In this document: positions 45,398 through 56,812 of the stretch, one piece after another
How the letters are laid out: the number at the start of each line of letters is the position of its first letter
Position numbering within the stretch: position 1 is the stretch's first letter
NCBI GenBank assembly: GCA_948146395.1
Contig: OX411552.1
Span: 51,450,258 to 51,514,257 of the forward strand
Source of the DNA: Fragum whitleyi
Lineage: Eukaryota > Mollusca > Bivalvia > Cardiida > Cardiidae
Direction: 5' to 3'
DNA length: 64,000 nucleotides
Program-made: the position numbers and the translations under genes
The notes under the pieces: model-generated
What the model was told of the DNA's origin: nothing
What the model saw: only the letters and a program-made list of their open reading frames with translations
Database searches by the model: none

Positions 45398-45524
45398 CTT
45401 GACTCTCTCATCATTACATATAACGAGGTTTCTGATTGGCTCTGACACATAATACAACACCCGCTTCATATTTCTAAACATGAGTTGTTCAACATTGAAA
45501 TCATCTGGTATATCATAAAATGAT
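45398..45524 (-). CDS. NSUN2: NSUN2 internal exon, C-terminal (pre-PUA/PUA-like) region
   Basis: This 127 nt minus-strand exon has acceptor GTCATTTCAG and donor AAG|GTAAGT. Its first A completes CAA (Gln) from the previous exon, and 42 whole codons follow, SFYDIPDDF... to ...NDERVK, ending in phase 0. It aligns with the human segment beginning KFYALDPSF and ending NSEKMK, including the conserved Lys/Arg-rich helix followed by LYYVSEPIRNLV (human LYMVSKELRNVL). Only a few bases of intron separate the donor from remnants of a type-E transposon end (45361-45390), so the intron starts almost directly in mobile DNA. Confidence 0.92.
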
Positions 45525-46352
45525 CTGAAATGACAATACCATATTGAGGAGCAGTTTTATCCTACAATGTTTGTCCTTCACTAACCCTCACTTTCAACTA
45601 TTAACATTTTGAATCCATTCTCTAAGATTATTTAGCAATCATTATTGCATAAAATGTATGTTTTCTGGTCGTTAAAGGCATAAATTAACGACCAAAATGC
45701 AGGCATTAACGGGGAAAAGCGTGGATTAATCAGAAAATTCACGTGCCGTTAACACCCGGCTTTTAAATTCAAATATTCTCGGTCTGGGCCTTTACAAATT
45801 ATCAGTTTTCTCGTTCAACATTATTATAGAGCATACCTAAAGACATTGCTCTAAATCCCGCGTTAAATTGTGTGACGTCATGATTTTATCCAGTATAAAC
45901 AGGATGGAGGGTGTAATGCATGACGGCATAATAGTAGGATTGTAACTGATTTTATATCATTTCTATGAAATTATTTTAATCTTGTCTATCTTTATATGCA
46001 ATAATAGCTTCAATTCACACTTTTTCAGGTGTTAACATTTGCAGAGACCCTCAAAATGCTGGTTAAACCATTTTTTTTATCTCTGCAAATGTTAAGGCCC
46101 TAAAAAATATGAATAAACCCTATTTTATCCAACTTTTCAATGTCCACAATCTGAGAGTAAATAAGGCAATTCAATTTTCAAATTTGTCTAGCAAAACTGA
46201 GTATTTGTATTAGCAGAAACATGTTGTGCAAACATTCACCAATTTTGATTATGCAACTATTTTCTGCACTTTGTTACGAAGTAGTTTCATTTTTAAACAG
46301 TCTCCCAATAGCAGAAACTTTTCTCTTTTTGCTTGATGATACTTAATTATAA
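45525..46352. repeat. Intron with short foldback sequences
   Basis: 46030-46097 holds GTTAACATTTGCAGAGA and its complement TCTCTGCAAATGTTAA around a ~34-bp spacer. 45668-45695 holds GGTCGTTAA...TTAACGACC. The stretch between shares 'TTAACG' motifs and may be one small foldback element. Confidence 0.5.
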
Positions 46353-47535
46353 ACAAGAGCTGTCACAAAGCAAACTAATACCCCCAAAACACTCTGTCCA
46401 AATGTAAGTGCTATTAGTGCAGAATGTGTTTGTAACAAATATTGTAATTCAAGTTAAATGCCTGTGATTGATTCTTTGTCACTTGGTTCTAAACTCAAAG
46501 TCTGGAAAAGAAAAAGGACATATTTTTCATCCAATGACAATAATTTTTGGCTGCATGATAATGGGTCACCCAAGAATCATACCAAGGAAGTTTGATTGGT
46601 ATCCATAATTAACATTCTGAGAAAAGGATTTTCAAAGTTTCCACAATAAAACATGTTCAGAAATGTCCTCCGCTCATCTGACCACAATAATTTTTGGTAG
46701 ACTGATAAAAGATCACTCAAGGATAATTCCAGTGAAATTTGGTTGATATCCATCATTTACATTCTGAGAGAATGATTTTTAAAGTTTACACTATATAACA
46801 GATTGAGAAATGACCTCTGCCCATAAAAGACATATTTTTCATACGATCACAATAATTTTTGGTAGACTGATAAAAGGTCACTCAAGGATCATTCCAGTGA
46901 AAATTGGTTGATATCTATTGGTTACATTCTGAGAAAATGATTTTCAAAGTTTCCACTTTATAACATATTGAGAAATGACCTCCGCCCATAAAATACATAT
47001 TAATCATCCGATCAGAATAATTTTGGTAGACTGATAAAATGGTCACCCAAGGATCATTCATGTAAAATTTAATTGGTACCCATCAATAAGAATCTGAGAA
47101 AACTCACTTATTACCATAATTGGAAGTAAGCCATGCTCATTAAATCCATGTTTTTCATTGGATCAAAATTTCTTGATCAACTTTTAAAGAGGTTCACCCA
47201 ATGATCATTCCTGTGAAGTTTGGTTGAAAAGTTTTGATTTCTTTGTACATTCATCCAGTTTTTTCTGAGGACAAAATGTTTAAAGAAAAAGTATACGACT
47301 GGACGCACGGACGGATGGACGGACACAACGCCATGACAATAGACTTCCGCCAGTGGAGCTTACAATAGGACACTTCCTTGGGCCATAAGCAGCATTTGTA
47401 TGAAGTTTCATGATTCTAGATCACTTTGCTCTTAAGTTAAGAGTCCAGAAACGAAAAGGTCTATGGAAGGATGGCCAGACAGATAGACATTGAGAAACCA
47501 ATATACCACCTTCTACTTTGTAGGTGGGGGTATAA
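46353..47535 (+). mobile_element. Type-E element, complete, interrupted by a type-B element
   Basis: Start ACAAGAGCTGTCACAAAGCA, then AACTAATACCCCCA. End CACCTTCTACTTTGTAGGTG, then GGGGTATAATAA. The body 'TTGGTTCTAAACTCAAAGTC' breaks off at ~46512 and resumes at ~47362 ('ATAGGACACTTCCTTGGGCC'). Confidence 0.7.
46512..47361 (+). mobile_element. Type-B element nested in the type-E element
   Basis: Type-B body units ('AATTTTTGGTAGACTGATAA', 'TTTGGTTGATATCCATC'), a 'GGACGCACGGACGGATGGAC' tract and the end TTCCGCCAGTGGAGCTTA. The canonical 5' hairpin is missing, so it is 5'-truncated. Confidence 0.65.
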
Positions 47536-47771
47536 TAATGATAAGAATTTATATCTTAAATCATGGAGGTATGAAACACTTATCTATGAATCTGTTACAC
47601 ATATACCCATAAGGTATGTTTCAGATTTTAGGCTCTTGTTAAAGACCAGGACAAATCTAATTATTACAATTGAACAAACACACATAAATGAGCCTTTGTG
47701 TGACATTTCCAGCAATTAACACATAAATGGTTGAAAATGTCTCACACATGCTCACATGATATAAGTCTTAC
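47536..47771. other. Short intron stretch upstream of an NSUN2 donor
   Basis: Nothing recognised. Minor open frames have no conserved content. Confidence 0.3.
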
Positions 47772-48056
47772 TGAATTTTAGGCCAAACTGGATCATCTTT
47801 AGAACAGAAGTAGAATGGATCCTCTCTGTAGCCTCTCATCTGAACCTTAATTGCATCATCTCCAGGGAGAAGATTCTGATCAGTTGACTCCTTATCTGTT
47901 TGATTCTGATTGGCTGATTCCTGACCACCTAGGGATTCTGTAGTCTCTGAAATCATTTCTGATGATAACCCGGGCTGTTCTTCTGTCATGGAAGATTCAG
48001 ACTTTTCATTTGTTTCTATGTGATTGTCTGTTTTCTGCCTTTTTGCATCTGGTTCC
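47772..48056 (-). CDS. NSUN2: NSUN2 internal exon: basic patch, acidic linker and start of the C-terminal domain
   Basis: This 285 nt minus-strand exon has acceptor TTTCCAAAG and donor CA|GTAAGA. It opens with 1 nt and closes with 2 nt. A short basic patch (AKRQK, near residue 4) could be a nuclear localisation signal, like the SKKMK patch at the matching place in human NSUN2. A Ser/Thr/Glu/Gln-rich linker follows, then GYREDPFYFCSKDDPVWP, which aligns directly with the human GFKEDPF...EDDPLFPPI motif at the start of the NSUN2 C-terminal region. NSUN2 makes 5-methylcytosine in the tRNA variable loop (positions 48-50), in the tRNA-Leu(CAA) anticodon and in other RNAs. The acceptor ends AAG rather than CAG and a type-A transposon starts only about 40 bp upstream of it, so its branch point must be close to the exon. 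Confidence 0.9.
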
Positions 48057-48228
48057 CTTTGGAAAGTAGTTATAGTAAGATTTTTTAGAAGAATACATGT
48101 GCCTAAGGACCATGATGGGCCAAGGTCACTCACCTGAGTCTCTTTGACCCCTGTGTCATCATATCAATGAAATAGGCAGATGTCAGCAAGGAGATAATTT
48201 GTACATAAGATCAATTCAATGGTAAATA

Positions 48229-48645
48229 CAAGAGCAGCGCAAGCGGGTGCCAACACTTGGCTGTTAATTATTTATTAGGCAAATGCAAATATATGAATTT
48301 GGTACCTACAGAAAGGTCTTGTCCCAAGCAATGATCACATGAAATATGAAGGCTCTTTGACTTACCATTCAAAAGTTCTGACCAAGGTTAAATTTTTTAA
48401 AACAAATTTGACCTTGAAAAATGACCTTGACTTTGACTGGCAACCTTGAACTTGGTACCTACAGAAAGGTCTTGTCCCAAGCAATGATTATGTGAAATAT
48501 GAAGGCTCTATGACTTGCCATTCAAAAGTTATGGCCAAGGTAAAAGTTTGTTATGCCAACCCCAACAACAATTCCAAGGACAACGCCAATGACGCCAAGG
48601 TGATCATTATACCTCGGGTTTTCTTCGAAAACAGCCAAGCTAAAA
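48229..48645 (+). mobile_element. Type-F element, complete (~0.42 kb)
   Basis: Start ACAAGAGCAGCGCAAGCGGG, then TGCCAACACTTGGCTG. Two units contain 'GGTACCTACAGAAAGGTCTT'. The tract is 'CCAACCCCAACAACAATTCC', not GGACGG. End TTTTCTTCGAAAACAGCCAA, then GCTAAAA. CTTGGCTG (5') pairs with CAGCCAAG (3'). Confidence 0.65.
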
Positions 48646-48937
48646 ATTGATAAAGGTCCACTGGATTATACTTCATACCAAAAAAAAGCTCTATGCCTTA
48701 TGGTTTGAGAGAAGAAGATTTTTAAAGATTTCGTATTTTGTTTCACTCCTGGGTAAAACCAAAATTTGAGCCAAGGGGTTTGATAACAACATACTTGATG
48801 AAGGGCCACTAGATTATGCTACCTACAAATATGAAGGCTTTCCACCTTCTGGTGAAAGAGAAGATAAATTTTTGAAGATAAAGCACTTTGATTCTATGTA
48901 AAATTGGATGAGCTCGGATGGGCCCCAAATGTGACCC

Positions 48938-49503
48938 CAAGAGGGCCAGAATGGCCCTAAACCGCTCACCTGAATTTTATTGATCCAGTGGATCTCATCC
49001 AATCCAAATTTCTTGAACAACTTTAGAAGAGAGTCACCGTAGGAACATTCTGGTAAAGTTTCATGGAAATCGGCCTATTGGTTCAGGAGGAGATGTCATA
49101 CAAAAATTTCGGGGTCAAAATAAGCCCCGCTCTGCCACGCCCACATTTGGGGGGCAATCCAAATTTCTTGAACAAATTTAGAAGATGGTCACCCAAGGAA
49201 CATACTGGTAAAGTTTCATTAAAATCAGCCCCATAGTTCAGGAGAGGATGTAGTTCAAAGATTTTTGGGTCAAAATAAGCCCGCCCTGCCACGCCCATAT
49301 TTGGGGGTCAATCCAAATTTCTTGAACAACTTTAGAAGAGGGTCACCTAAGAAACATTCTGGCCAAGTTTCATCAAAATCCACCCATTGGTTGGAGGAGA
49401 AGATGTTTAAAGAAAAGTTTACACACGCACGCACACACGGACGCACGCACGATGGACACCTGGCCAAGACAATAGCTAGCTGGCCTTCGGCCAGTGGAGC
49501 TAA
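48938..49503 (+). mobile_element. Hybrid A/B element, complete (~0.57 kb), nested
   Basis: Start CAAGAGGGCCAGAATGGCCC, then TAAACCGCTCACCTGAATTTT. Two to three 155-bp units like 40962-42131. Tract 'GCACACACGGACGCACGCAC'. End CTGGCCTTCGGCCAGTGGAG, then CTAA. The host type-A body continues on both sides. Confidence 0.7.
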
Positions 49504-49868
49504 TAAACTAATAGAGGTCCACAAGATGATGCTACATACTACATATGAAAGCTGTCTGCCTTCTGGTTTCAAAGAAAAAGGTTTGTTTTTTTAAATTTCG
49601 GCACTTTGATTCTATGTTAAAAGGGTTGTGCCCTGATGGAGCCAAAATATCATCCCAGGGTCTTGATATGAAAAATCCTGGTAGAGGCCCACTAGATGAT
49701 GCTAAATGCCAAATATGAAAGCTGGATGCCATCTAGTTTAAGAAATGAAGATTTTTGAAGAATTTCCTATTTTCACACAAAAATTTTCCTATTTCCTTAG
49801 CAAAAAGCTAAGGGTAAAGGGAGAATTAAGGGTTGATTTCATTCATTTGAACATCTTTGGTAGTGCTT

Positions 49869-50250
49869 GACCCAAGGGTCATCACTGCCAAGTTTAATCA
49901 AGATTGGCCAACTGGTTTAGGAGGAGAAGACGTTTAAAGAAACTTTCAACAAAGCATGATGGACATAGCACGACCACAATAGCTCACCTTGAACACTTGG
50001 TGCTCAGGTGAGCTAAAAGAGAACTCATTGATGGGAGGAGGCTCTTCTTTTATTATAAGACCCAAGGGTCATCACTGCCAAGTTTAATCAAGATTGGCCC
50101 ACTGGTTTAGGAGGAGAAGACGTTTAAAGAAACTTTCAACAAAGCACGATGGACATAGCACGACCACAATAGCTCACCTTGAACACTTGGTGCTCAGGTG
50201 AGCTAAAAGAGAACTCATTGATGGGAGGAGGCTCTTCTTTTATTATAAGA
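49869..50250 (+). repeat. Two-copy tandem duplication (190 bp) spanning a type-A 3' end
   Basis: 49869-50060 and 50059-50250 differ at only about two positions. Each runs from GACCCAAGGGTCATCACTGC, through the element 3' end, into the same ~42 bp of flank ending TATTATAAGA. Confidence 0.92.
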
Positions 50251-50834
50251 CTGATTCAAAGATCAAAGATTTAACAATTGATAAATTTTATGGAAATAGA
50301 AAGCCCCTACCAACAGCATGTATTTCTATATTAGTTATTGATTTTTAACCATACCTTGTTAAATGACTTTGACCCTGGCACTATTAAAAATTCTTATAAG
50401 AAGGAATATACATATTAAATTTTAAGGCATTTCAAATACCACCAAAGCATTTTTTTCCAAACTGAGTTAGACAGCAAAACAAAATGTCCATATGGACAGC
50501 TAACAGATGGCGGTCCAGGTACGTTAGAAGATCCTGTCAGTACTATCAAATCTTTTTATAAACATTATTTTGTAAGAAGACATTTAAAACCTGTATAATT
50601 TCCAGATTTAAGGGCAATGTGGTCTTATAGCTTTTGAGAAAATACTGTCGAAAATAGAAGATAATAGGTAACTACTCCTTTTCCCACAATATTGTCTACC
50701 TATTGAATTGCTAATTAACATATGCACCTTCTTCACTATGTTGTTTGCAAGCTCTATCATTTTAAATCAGTACAAAATTTTATAAGGTAAAGGAGGATTT
50801 ACTGTACAAAATTGATGAATTGATGAACCCTTAC
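50251..50834. other. NSUN2 intron; nothing recognised
   Basis: AT-rich DNA without repeat ends. Confidence 0.3.
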
Positions 50835-50970
50835 CCTTCATTATCTTCCCCAGCATTGACATTGTTTGAACTTTCTTTTATTTCCACATTGACCTCAGCT
50901 ATTCTATCACTCTCTGTATTACTGGAAACAATCCCTAAAATATCTTCTGTCTTATTTTGTAACTTTTTAG
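50835..50970 (-). CDS. NSUN2: NSUN2 internal exon, low-complexity acidic linker
   Basis: A clear acceptor (ATTCTCTTTCAG) and donor (GG|GTAAGG) bound 136 nt on the minus strand. The exon opens with 2 nt and closes with 2 nt. Its 44 whole codons start KKLQNKTEDILG and end VNAGEDNE, rich in Asn, Glu and Ser with no recognisable fold. The closing GG is completed by the first G of the next exon to give Gly followed by EPDAKRQK. This matches the poorly conserved, charged linker that separates the methyltransferase domain from the C-terminal domain in NSUN2 proteins. Sequence alone would not identify it. Phase and clean splice sites on both sides support the call. Confidence 0.72.
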
Positions 50971-51623
50971 CTGAAAGAGAATAGGTTGTATCATAAGTGA
51001 ACAGTTTCACCCGTTACTAGACATCAACATTTAAGACTGGTTATGAGTTATAGGTGTTTTTTTTCAGTGGATGAATTTAAAAAAAAATGTTTTGAAAAGA
51101 AATATCGTGGCCAATAAAGCAATTTCTTCATTTTTTCCACAATATATTCTGAAGCTTACTTTTCTACAGGGGGCATCAAAATGTGGAATTATGTGGGAAT
51201 GGGATAAGAATATTTACAATATTTATGTGATAATGGTCAAGAACAAGCAATGCTATAACCGGGGGTGTGAAATTCCCATGCCCGACTTGTCCGACATGGG
51301 CTTTTCTACCTGGGCACAAGTACATTTTTCAAAGTCCCCTGTCTGAGGAAAAGTAAATACCAAAGCAAATCGGGAATAAAACTAAAAAGATTCAATAGAT
51401 TAATAAGCTTTATTTTTGTATCTTAGGGTAAAAAACTTTGTTTTTAATGAAGAAAATGCTGGGCTCAGAAAATGCCGGGCTCCAGCATTTTCTTCATCAA
51501 AGACAACGTCTTCTCCATATCCATCTATCTTATTTTGCAGACAAGTTTGTTTTGATCCTGGACCAGTAGAAAATTGTAATTTCTACACCCCTGATAACAA
51601 AAGTACTGCCTGGAAAGTGAAAA
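50971..51623. other. NSUN2 intron with a short perfect hairpin
   Basis: 51449-51497 holds GAAGAAAATGCTGG and its complement CCAGCATTTTCTTC. 'AAGCAATTTCTTCATTTTTT' near 51117 recurs at 51825. Plus-strand frames of 85-91 codons here show no known motif. Confidence 0.35.
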
Positions 51624-52258
51624 CAAGAGGGCTAAGAGGACCTGTATTGCTCCACTGGCTTGAAAATCTCTAGACTTTCATTAACCCTTTCCTGTTTAAC
51701 AAAATTTGGACCTGTCCAAATTCAAAGGTTTTGCAGTAGAAAATCAAAAGTGGAATTAATTTGAAAAATAACCATTCAGTAGGGTAGAAAATAGTGTGGA
51801 AAAGGAGAAATTGCTTGTCAGAAGCAATTTCTTCTTTTTTCACAATGTTTTCTCAATTATAAAATCACAGGCACGTAAAAAGCAGGGATTAAACAGCAAA
51901 GGGTTAAACAAGACTTACTTTTACTGAAAACAACACTTTGAACTCTCTTCAGAACTATTTTATAATGATTCACTGGGTCTGGCCCACATTGCACCAAAAA
52001 ACTCATTCACCATAACCTACATACACATTACCCATCTTATTACAAACATTAAGGTAATTGCAATTAGTGGATGATTCTAAACACATTTCCGGGAAAATTT
52101 TAAGTAGATGGTCATTCTTGGAACATGCATACCAAGATTCATTGAAATTAGTCCAATTGATTGGGAGAAGATTTTTTGAGATTTTAAAGCAAAAATTGGC
52201 CCCACCCTGTCACACCCACATTTATAGGCCCATCAAAATTTCATGACTTATTTAAAAA
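51624..52258 (+). mobile_element. Type-B element, 5' end and part of body
   Basis: Start ACAAGAGGGCTAAGAGGACC, then TGTATTGCTCCACTGGCTTG. It shares 'TTTGAA.TCTCTTTAGAACTATTT' and 'CTGGGTCTGGCCCACATTGC' with the copy at 62650. No 3' end. A small hairpin AGAAATTGCTT/AAGCAATTTCT lies at ~51808-51835. Confidence 0.6.
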
Positions 52259-53518
52259 CAAGAGGACCAAGATGGTCCTAGATCGCTCACCTGAGTCTCT
52301 TTGACCCCTGGGACATCACATTAATTAGATAGGCAGATGTCAAAAAGAAGATAATTGTCTAAGATCACTACCATGGAACGTTTTCAGCAAAGAGCAAGAC
52401 AGATATGCCTTTCTGCTCTTTGATTCTATGTAAAAAGGGATGCACCCAGGTGGACCCCAAATGTGAACCCAGGGTCTTGATATGAACAAACTTGGAAAAG
52501 GTCCATAAGATGATGCTACATACTAAATATGAAAGCTGTCTGCCTACTGGTTTCAAAAAAGAAGATTTTTGAAGGTTTCCTATTTTCACCCTTCGTGCTC
52601 AGATGAGCTGAAAGGGATGTGCCCGGGTGGAGCCAAAATATAACCCAAGGGTCTTGATATGAACAAACTTGGTAGGGGCCCACTCGATACTACATACCAA
52701 AAATGAAAGCAGTGTGCCCTCTGGTTTCGATTAAAGAAGATTTTAAAAGATTTTCGCTCTTTGATTCTATGTAAAAAGGGTTGCGCCCGGGTGGAGCCCA
52801 AATATGATCCTAGGGTCTTGACATGAACAAACTTGGTAGAGGTCTACTAGATGATGCTACATACCAAATATGAAAGCTGTCTGCCTTCTGGTTTCATAGA
52901 AGAAGATTTTTGAAGATTTTCATTTTTTTACCCTTTGTGCTCATAAGAGATAAAGGGATGAACCCGTGCAAAGCCCAAATATGACCCTAGGGTCTTGATA
53001 TGAACAAACTTGGTAGAGGCCCACTAGGTGATGATAGATACCAAATATGAAAGCTGTCTGCCATCTGGTTTCAGAGAAGAAGATTTTTAAAGATTTTCGC
53101 TCTTTGATTCTATGTAAAAAGGGTTGGGCCCGGGCAAAGCCCAAATATGACCCCAGGGTCTTGATATGAACAAACTTGGTAGAGGTTCACTCGATGATGC
53201 TACATACCAAATATGAAAGCTGTCTGCCCTCTGGTTTCAGAGAAGAAGATTTTTAAATATTTTCATATTTTCACCCTTTTTGTTAAGGGTAAAGGGAAAG
53301 TTAAGGGTGGATTTCATTTATTTGAACAACTTTGGTAGAGCTTGACCCAAGGAACATCCCTGCCAAGTTTCATCAAGATTGGCCCACTGGTTTAGGAGGA
53401 GAAGATGTTTAAAGAAATTGTGGACAACGGACAACGCACGACGCACGTCGCACGACTGACGACGGACATTCTACAATCACAATAGCTCACCTTGAGCACT
53501 TCGTGCTCAGGTGAGCTG
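52259..53518 (+). mobile_element. Type-A element, complete and uninterrupted (~1.26 kb)
   Basis: Start ACAAGAGGACCAAGATGGTC, then CTAGATCGCTCACCTGAGTC. Five ~165-175 bp units ('TTTGATTCTATGTAAAAAGG', 'GAGCCCAAATATGACCC', 'CATACCAAATATGAAAGCTG'). Tract 'GACAACGGACAACGCACGAC'. End GCTCACCTTGAGCACTTCGT, then GCTCAGGTGAGCTGA. It is the intact reference for the copies broken at 29716 and 48090. Confidence 0.85.
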
Positions 53519-53990
53519 ACAAGAGGATCATAACAGTTCTTTATTGCTCACCTGAGAATTTGAGTTCTAATTTTAAAGTCTCTTTCAATTGAAGGATCAA
53601 ACAACACAGAGCTTAAACTTCAAGTATAAGAATGAATTGAACTGTAAATTGTTTTGCAAGATCAATGAGAAACAATTTTGAAAATTATGTCTAAAGATTT
53701 TGAACCTCTATCTTAAATGTAGCCCTATAGCATAGGGCTTAATTCAATTTTAGGATAGCAATTTCAATCATTTTTCAATCAATTTAGCAGAAATAAAAAT
53801 TAATTAATGCTGAAACTAGAACTGCTAGAGTGGATGATTTGCTCCACTTCCCTGAATCTACTGATACTATTAGATGAGAATTTAAAAGTGAATGGATGAA
53901 TGAATGTTTATTTCAAGTAAATAAGTGTTTTCAAGTGTCACATGCTGAAATATTTCTACAAAGAAAAGATCAAATTAATGAAAACATAAA
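53519..53990 (+). mobile_element. Two 5'-end fragments (type A, then type B)
   Basis: ACAAGAGGATCATAACAGTT, then CTTTATTGCTCACCTGAG, at 53519. ACTAGAACTGCTAGAGTGGA, then TGATTTGCTCCACTTCC, at ~53814. Both fade into 'GAATGAATG.TTATTTCAAGTAAATAAGT' shared with 54065. Confidence 0.5.
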
Positions 53991-53991
53991 G

Positions 53992-55799
53992 AACTAGAGC
54001 TGCCTAAGCAGCTTATTTGCTCCACAGGCCTGAATCTACTGATATGATTCAACGAGAATTTAAAAGAATGAATGAATAAATATTTATTTCAAGTAAATAA
54101 GTCTTTTTAAGTGTCACATGCTGAAATATTTCTGCTACGAAAAATTCATGACTGATGAATAACAGGTATAAAATTAACCTTGGCATGTCATTCCAATGAA
54201 ACTGAGGTTGATATACATCAATTAATTTATGACAAAATGATTTCAAACTTTCCACTATATAAGATAAAGAAAAATGACCTCGGCCAATCAAAGGTATGTT
54301 GCTCACCTGATCACACTATATTTAAGAAGTCTGATAAGATTTACCAAGGGATCACTTAAGTGATATTTGGTTGATATACATAGGCATGTTTTTGAGAAAA
54401 AGATTTTCAAAGTTTCAACTATATAACATAATAAGAAATGACATCCGCTCATAAAAACATATTATTCATGGGATCACGATAATTTTTTGAAGACTGATAA
54501 AGGGTCACCCAAGGATTGCTTAAGTGAAATTTTGTTTATATTCATCAATTAGATTCTCAGAAAATAATTTTCACTATGTAACATACAGACAAATGAACTC
54601 CACAAATAAAAGACATATTTTTCAGCTGATCACAATACTCTTTTTAGACTGATAAATGATCTTTAAAGACTCATTCTAGTTGGTTGATATCAGAGATAAT
54701 ACTTTTCAAAGTTTCATTATGTAACACATAGACCTATAGAAAAACGACCTCCATCCAAGAGACATATTCTTTCATCCAATCACAAACATTTTTGTAGACT
54801 GATAAAAGGTCACTCAAGGATCATTCCAGTGAAATTTGCTCGATATCAATCAGTTAGGTTCTAGGAAAATTTGATAAAAAATCTTTGAAAAACTTTGAAA
54901 GAGGGTCACCCAAAGATCATTCCTGTGGAGTTTGGTTGAAATTCATCCAGTAGTTTCTGAGTAGAAGATTTTTAAAGAAAAGGTTTAAGCAGTCTGATAA
55001 TGGGTCACCCAAGGATCATTCCAGTGAAATTTGGTTGATATCCCTGCGTTAGGTTCTGACAAAATGATTTTTTATCATTATAACCTATAGAAAACGACCA
55101 CCATCCATTAAAGACATTCTTTCATCCAATCACAAATTTTTTTTGGTAGACTGATAAAGGTCACTCAAGGATCATTCCAGTGAAATTTGCTTGATATCAA
55201 TCAGTTAGATTCTAGGAAAATAATTTTCAAGGGTGACACTTTTAAACATATAGAGAAATAACCTCTGCCCTTAAAAAAATATTTTTCAAACAATCACAAA
55301 TTTTTTTTGTAGACTGAAAAAGGGTCACTAAAGTGACACTCCATTGATATCCATTGAATACATAAAGAGAAAATGATTTGCAAAGTTTCCTCTATATAAC
55401 ATGTAGAGATATTACCTCGGCCCTTAAAAGACATATTTTTCAACCAACCGCTATATTTTTTTGTAGACTAATAAAGGGTCAATCAAGGATAACTCCAGTG
55501 AAATTTGGTTGATACCAATCAATTAGATATATATACATATTACCGTAATAGAAAATTAGCTATGACCATTAATACCTTATTTTTCATTTGATCAAGAATC
55601 TTTGAACAACTTTGAAAGAGGGTCACCCAATGATCATTCCTGTGAAGTTTGATTAAAATTCATCCTTTAGTTCCTGAGAAGACTTTTAAAGAAAAAGTTT
55701 ACGATCAGACACACACACACACTTACACATGGACACACAAACAAGCCCCGGACAGACACAGCACCATGACATTAGCCTTTGGCCAGTGGAGCTGAAAAA
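53992..55799 (+). mobile_element. Type-B element, complete and long (~1.8 kb)
   Basis: Start ACTAGAGCTGCCTAAGCAGC, then TTATTTGCTCCACAGGCCTG. About eleven ~125-150 bp units ('AGACTGATAAAGGGTCAC', 'CATTCCAGTGAAATTTGG'). Tract 'CACACACACACACTTACAC'. End TTAGCCTTTGGCCAGTGGAG, then CTGAAAAAA. It shows that type-B copies differ by unit number. Confidence 0.75.
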
Positions 55800-56221
55800 A
55801 TATGAAAAAGATCAGGCCTAAATGTAATAGAAGATAAGATATTGAGAATTTCTTTTGATATCTGTCTATACAAAAGAATGCCAACAACAAAGGCTTAATT
55901 TTGGTCTGAAAGCTATTTGAAATGTTTTGTTCTGGGCCATATGACAATTCTCAAGGCCAAATTTTAAGGATGTTTGCCTTGTTGTTTAGGAGAAGATTAT
56001 TGGCACTTCACTCTTTACTACAATGATAAATTAGGGACCCCACAACACAGGGCTTTTTTCAAGTTGGCACACTAATTTCATCAATCCTTGCTAATTAGTA
56101 CTAGGATTATAGGTCATGACAATTATCAGAGTTTTAAGCTAAATGATTTGAAAGTAGAACATTTATAATGATTTTATTCTATTTTTCCATGTTGAACCAG
56201 GGATTCCAAAACATAAGGCTA
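55800..56221. other. NSUN2 intron; nothing recognised
   Basis: AT-rich, weak repeat character ('TCAAGGCCAAATTTTAAGG'). Confidence 0.3.
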
Positions 56222-56812
56222 ACAAGAGGACCTTTGGTCCTAGTCCGCTCACCTGATTCAAAGCACCTAAGGGTAATTTGCATTACTTTTGATTCAGATG
56301 ATAAAGTTATTGAACTGTAACAAATTTGTGTAAAGGAAAATAATTTTATGGTCAGACCAGTAAGATTACACAGTCTCAGTTTTACTATTTCTGTTCGAAA
56401 ATACAAGATCCAAAATGGAGTTGTTATCAGTCGTTGGTTTTTGCATGATTGTTTAACAAGAGAATATCTTGGATAACTTTAGTACAACATTTTTATGCTT
56501 ATCTTTGATATCAAGATTGAAATCTCCCATGATAAATAAAGGTTTTGTTATGTCTACATAAGAAACAAGTTCTTCTTTTAACACTTCTAAAAAACTTGAA
56601 GAAGGCATATGTGGTGCTTTATACAGAACAACAAGCTGTATTTGGTTGGAAGTAAAATCCAGGCATAGTATTGTAAACTCCAGTTGCTTAGAGGTGAAAG
56701 ACAAATGTGTTTTGATAGGAATATTTTCCTTTACATACACACAGGATGGAAGCTGGACAAAGGGTGATCACAGTACCTTACATGAGCACTTTGTGCTCAG
56801 GTGAGCTTAAAA
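56222..56812 (+). mobile_element. Type-A element carrying the same LINE endonuclease fragment
   Basis: Start ACAAGAGGACCTTTGGTCCT, then AGTCCGCTCACCTGATTC. The region 56400-56740 is the reverse-oriented LINE piece. Directly after it comes 'GGATGGAAGCTGGACAAAGG', then the end TACATGAGCACTTTGTGCTC, then AGGTGAGCTTAAAA. It is a shorter sister of 42160-44705. Confidence 0.75.
56453..56740 (-). pseudogene. LINE endonuclease domain fragment (open 95-codon frame)
   Basis: The minus-strand frame contains PLFIMGDFNLDI, the catalytic GDFN motif of the apurinic-type endonuclease of non-LTR retrotransposons, preceded by 'LVVLYKAPHMPSSSFLEVL'. About 95 of the ~220 residues of such a domain are present and no reverse transcriptase follows, so it is a fragment. 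Confidence 0.75.

Larger units (their letters stand above)
48090..50018 (+). mobile_element. Type-A element, long, carrying two nested elements
   Basis: The 5' part at ~48098 (TAAGGACCATGATGGGCCAA, then GGTCACTCACCTGAGTCTCT) matches the starts at 29716 and 52259. Its body resumes at 48646 and 49504, after inserted elements, and ends CTCACCTTGAACACTTGGTG, then CTCAGGTGAGCTAAAA at ~50018. Confidence 0.65.

Noticed and set aside
56453..56740. An independent 95-codon gene
   Set aside because: The GDFN motif and the second copy at 42-44 kb show that it is a LINE endonuclease fragment carried by a repeat.
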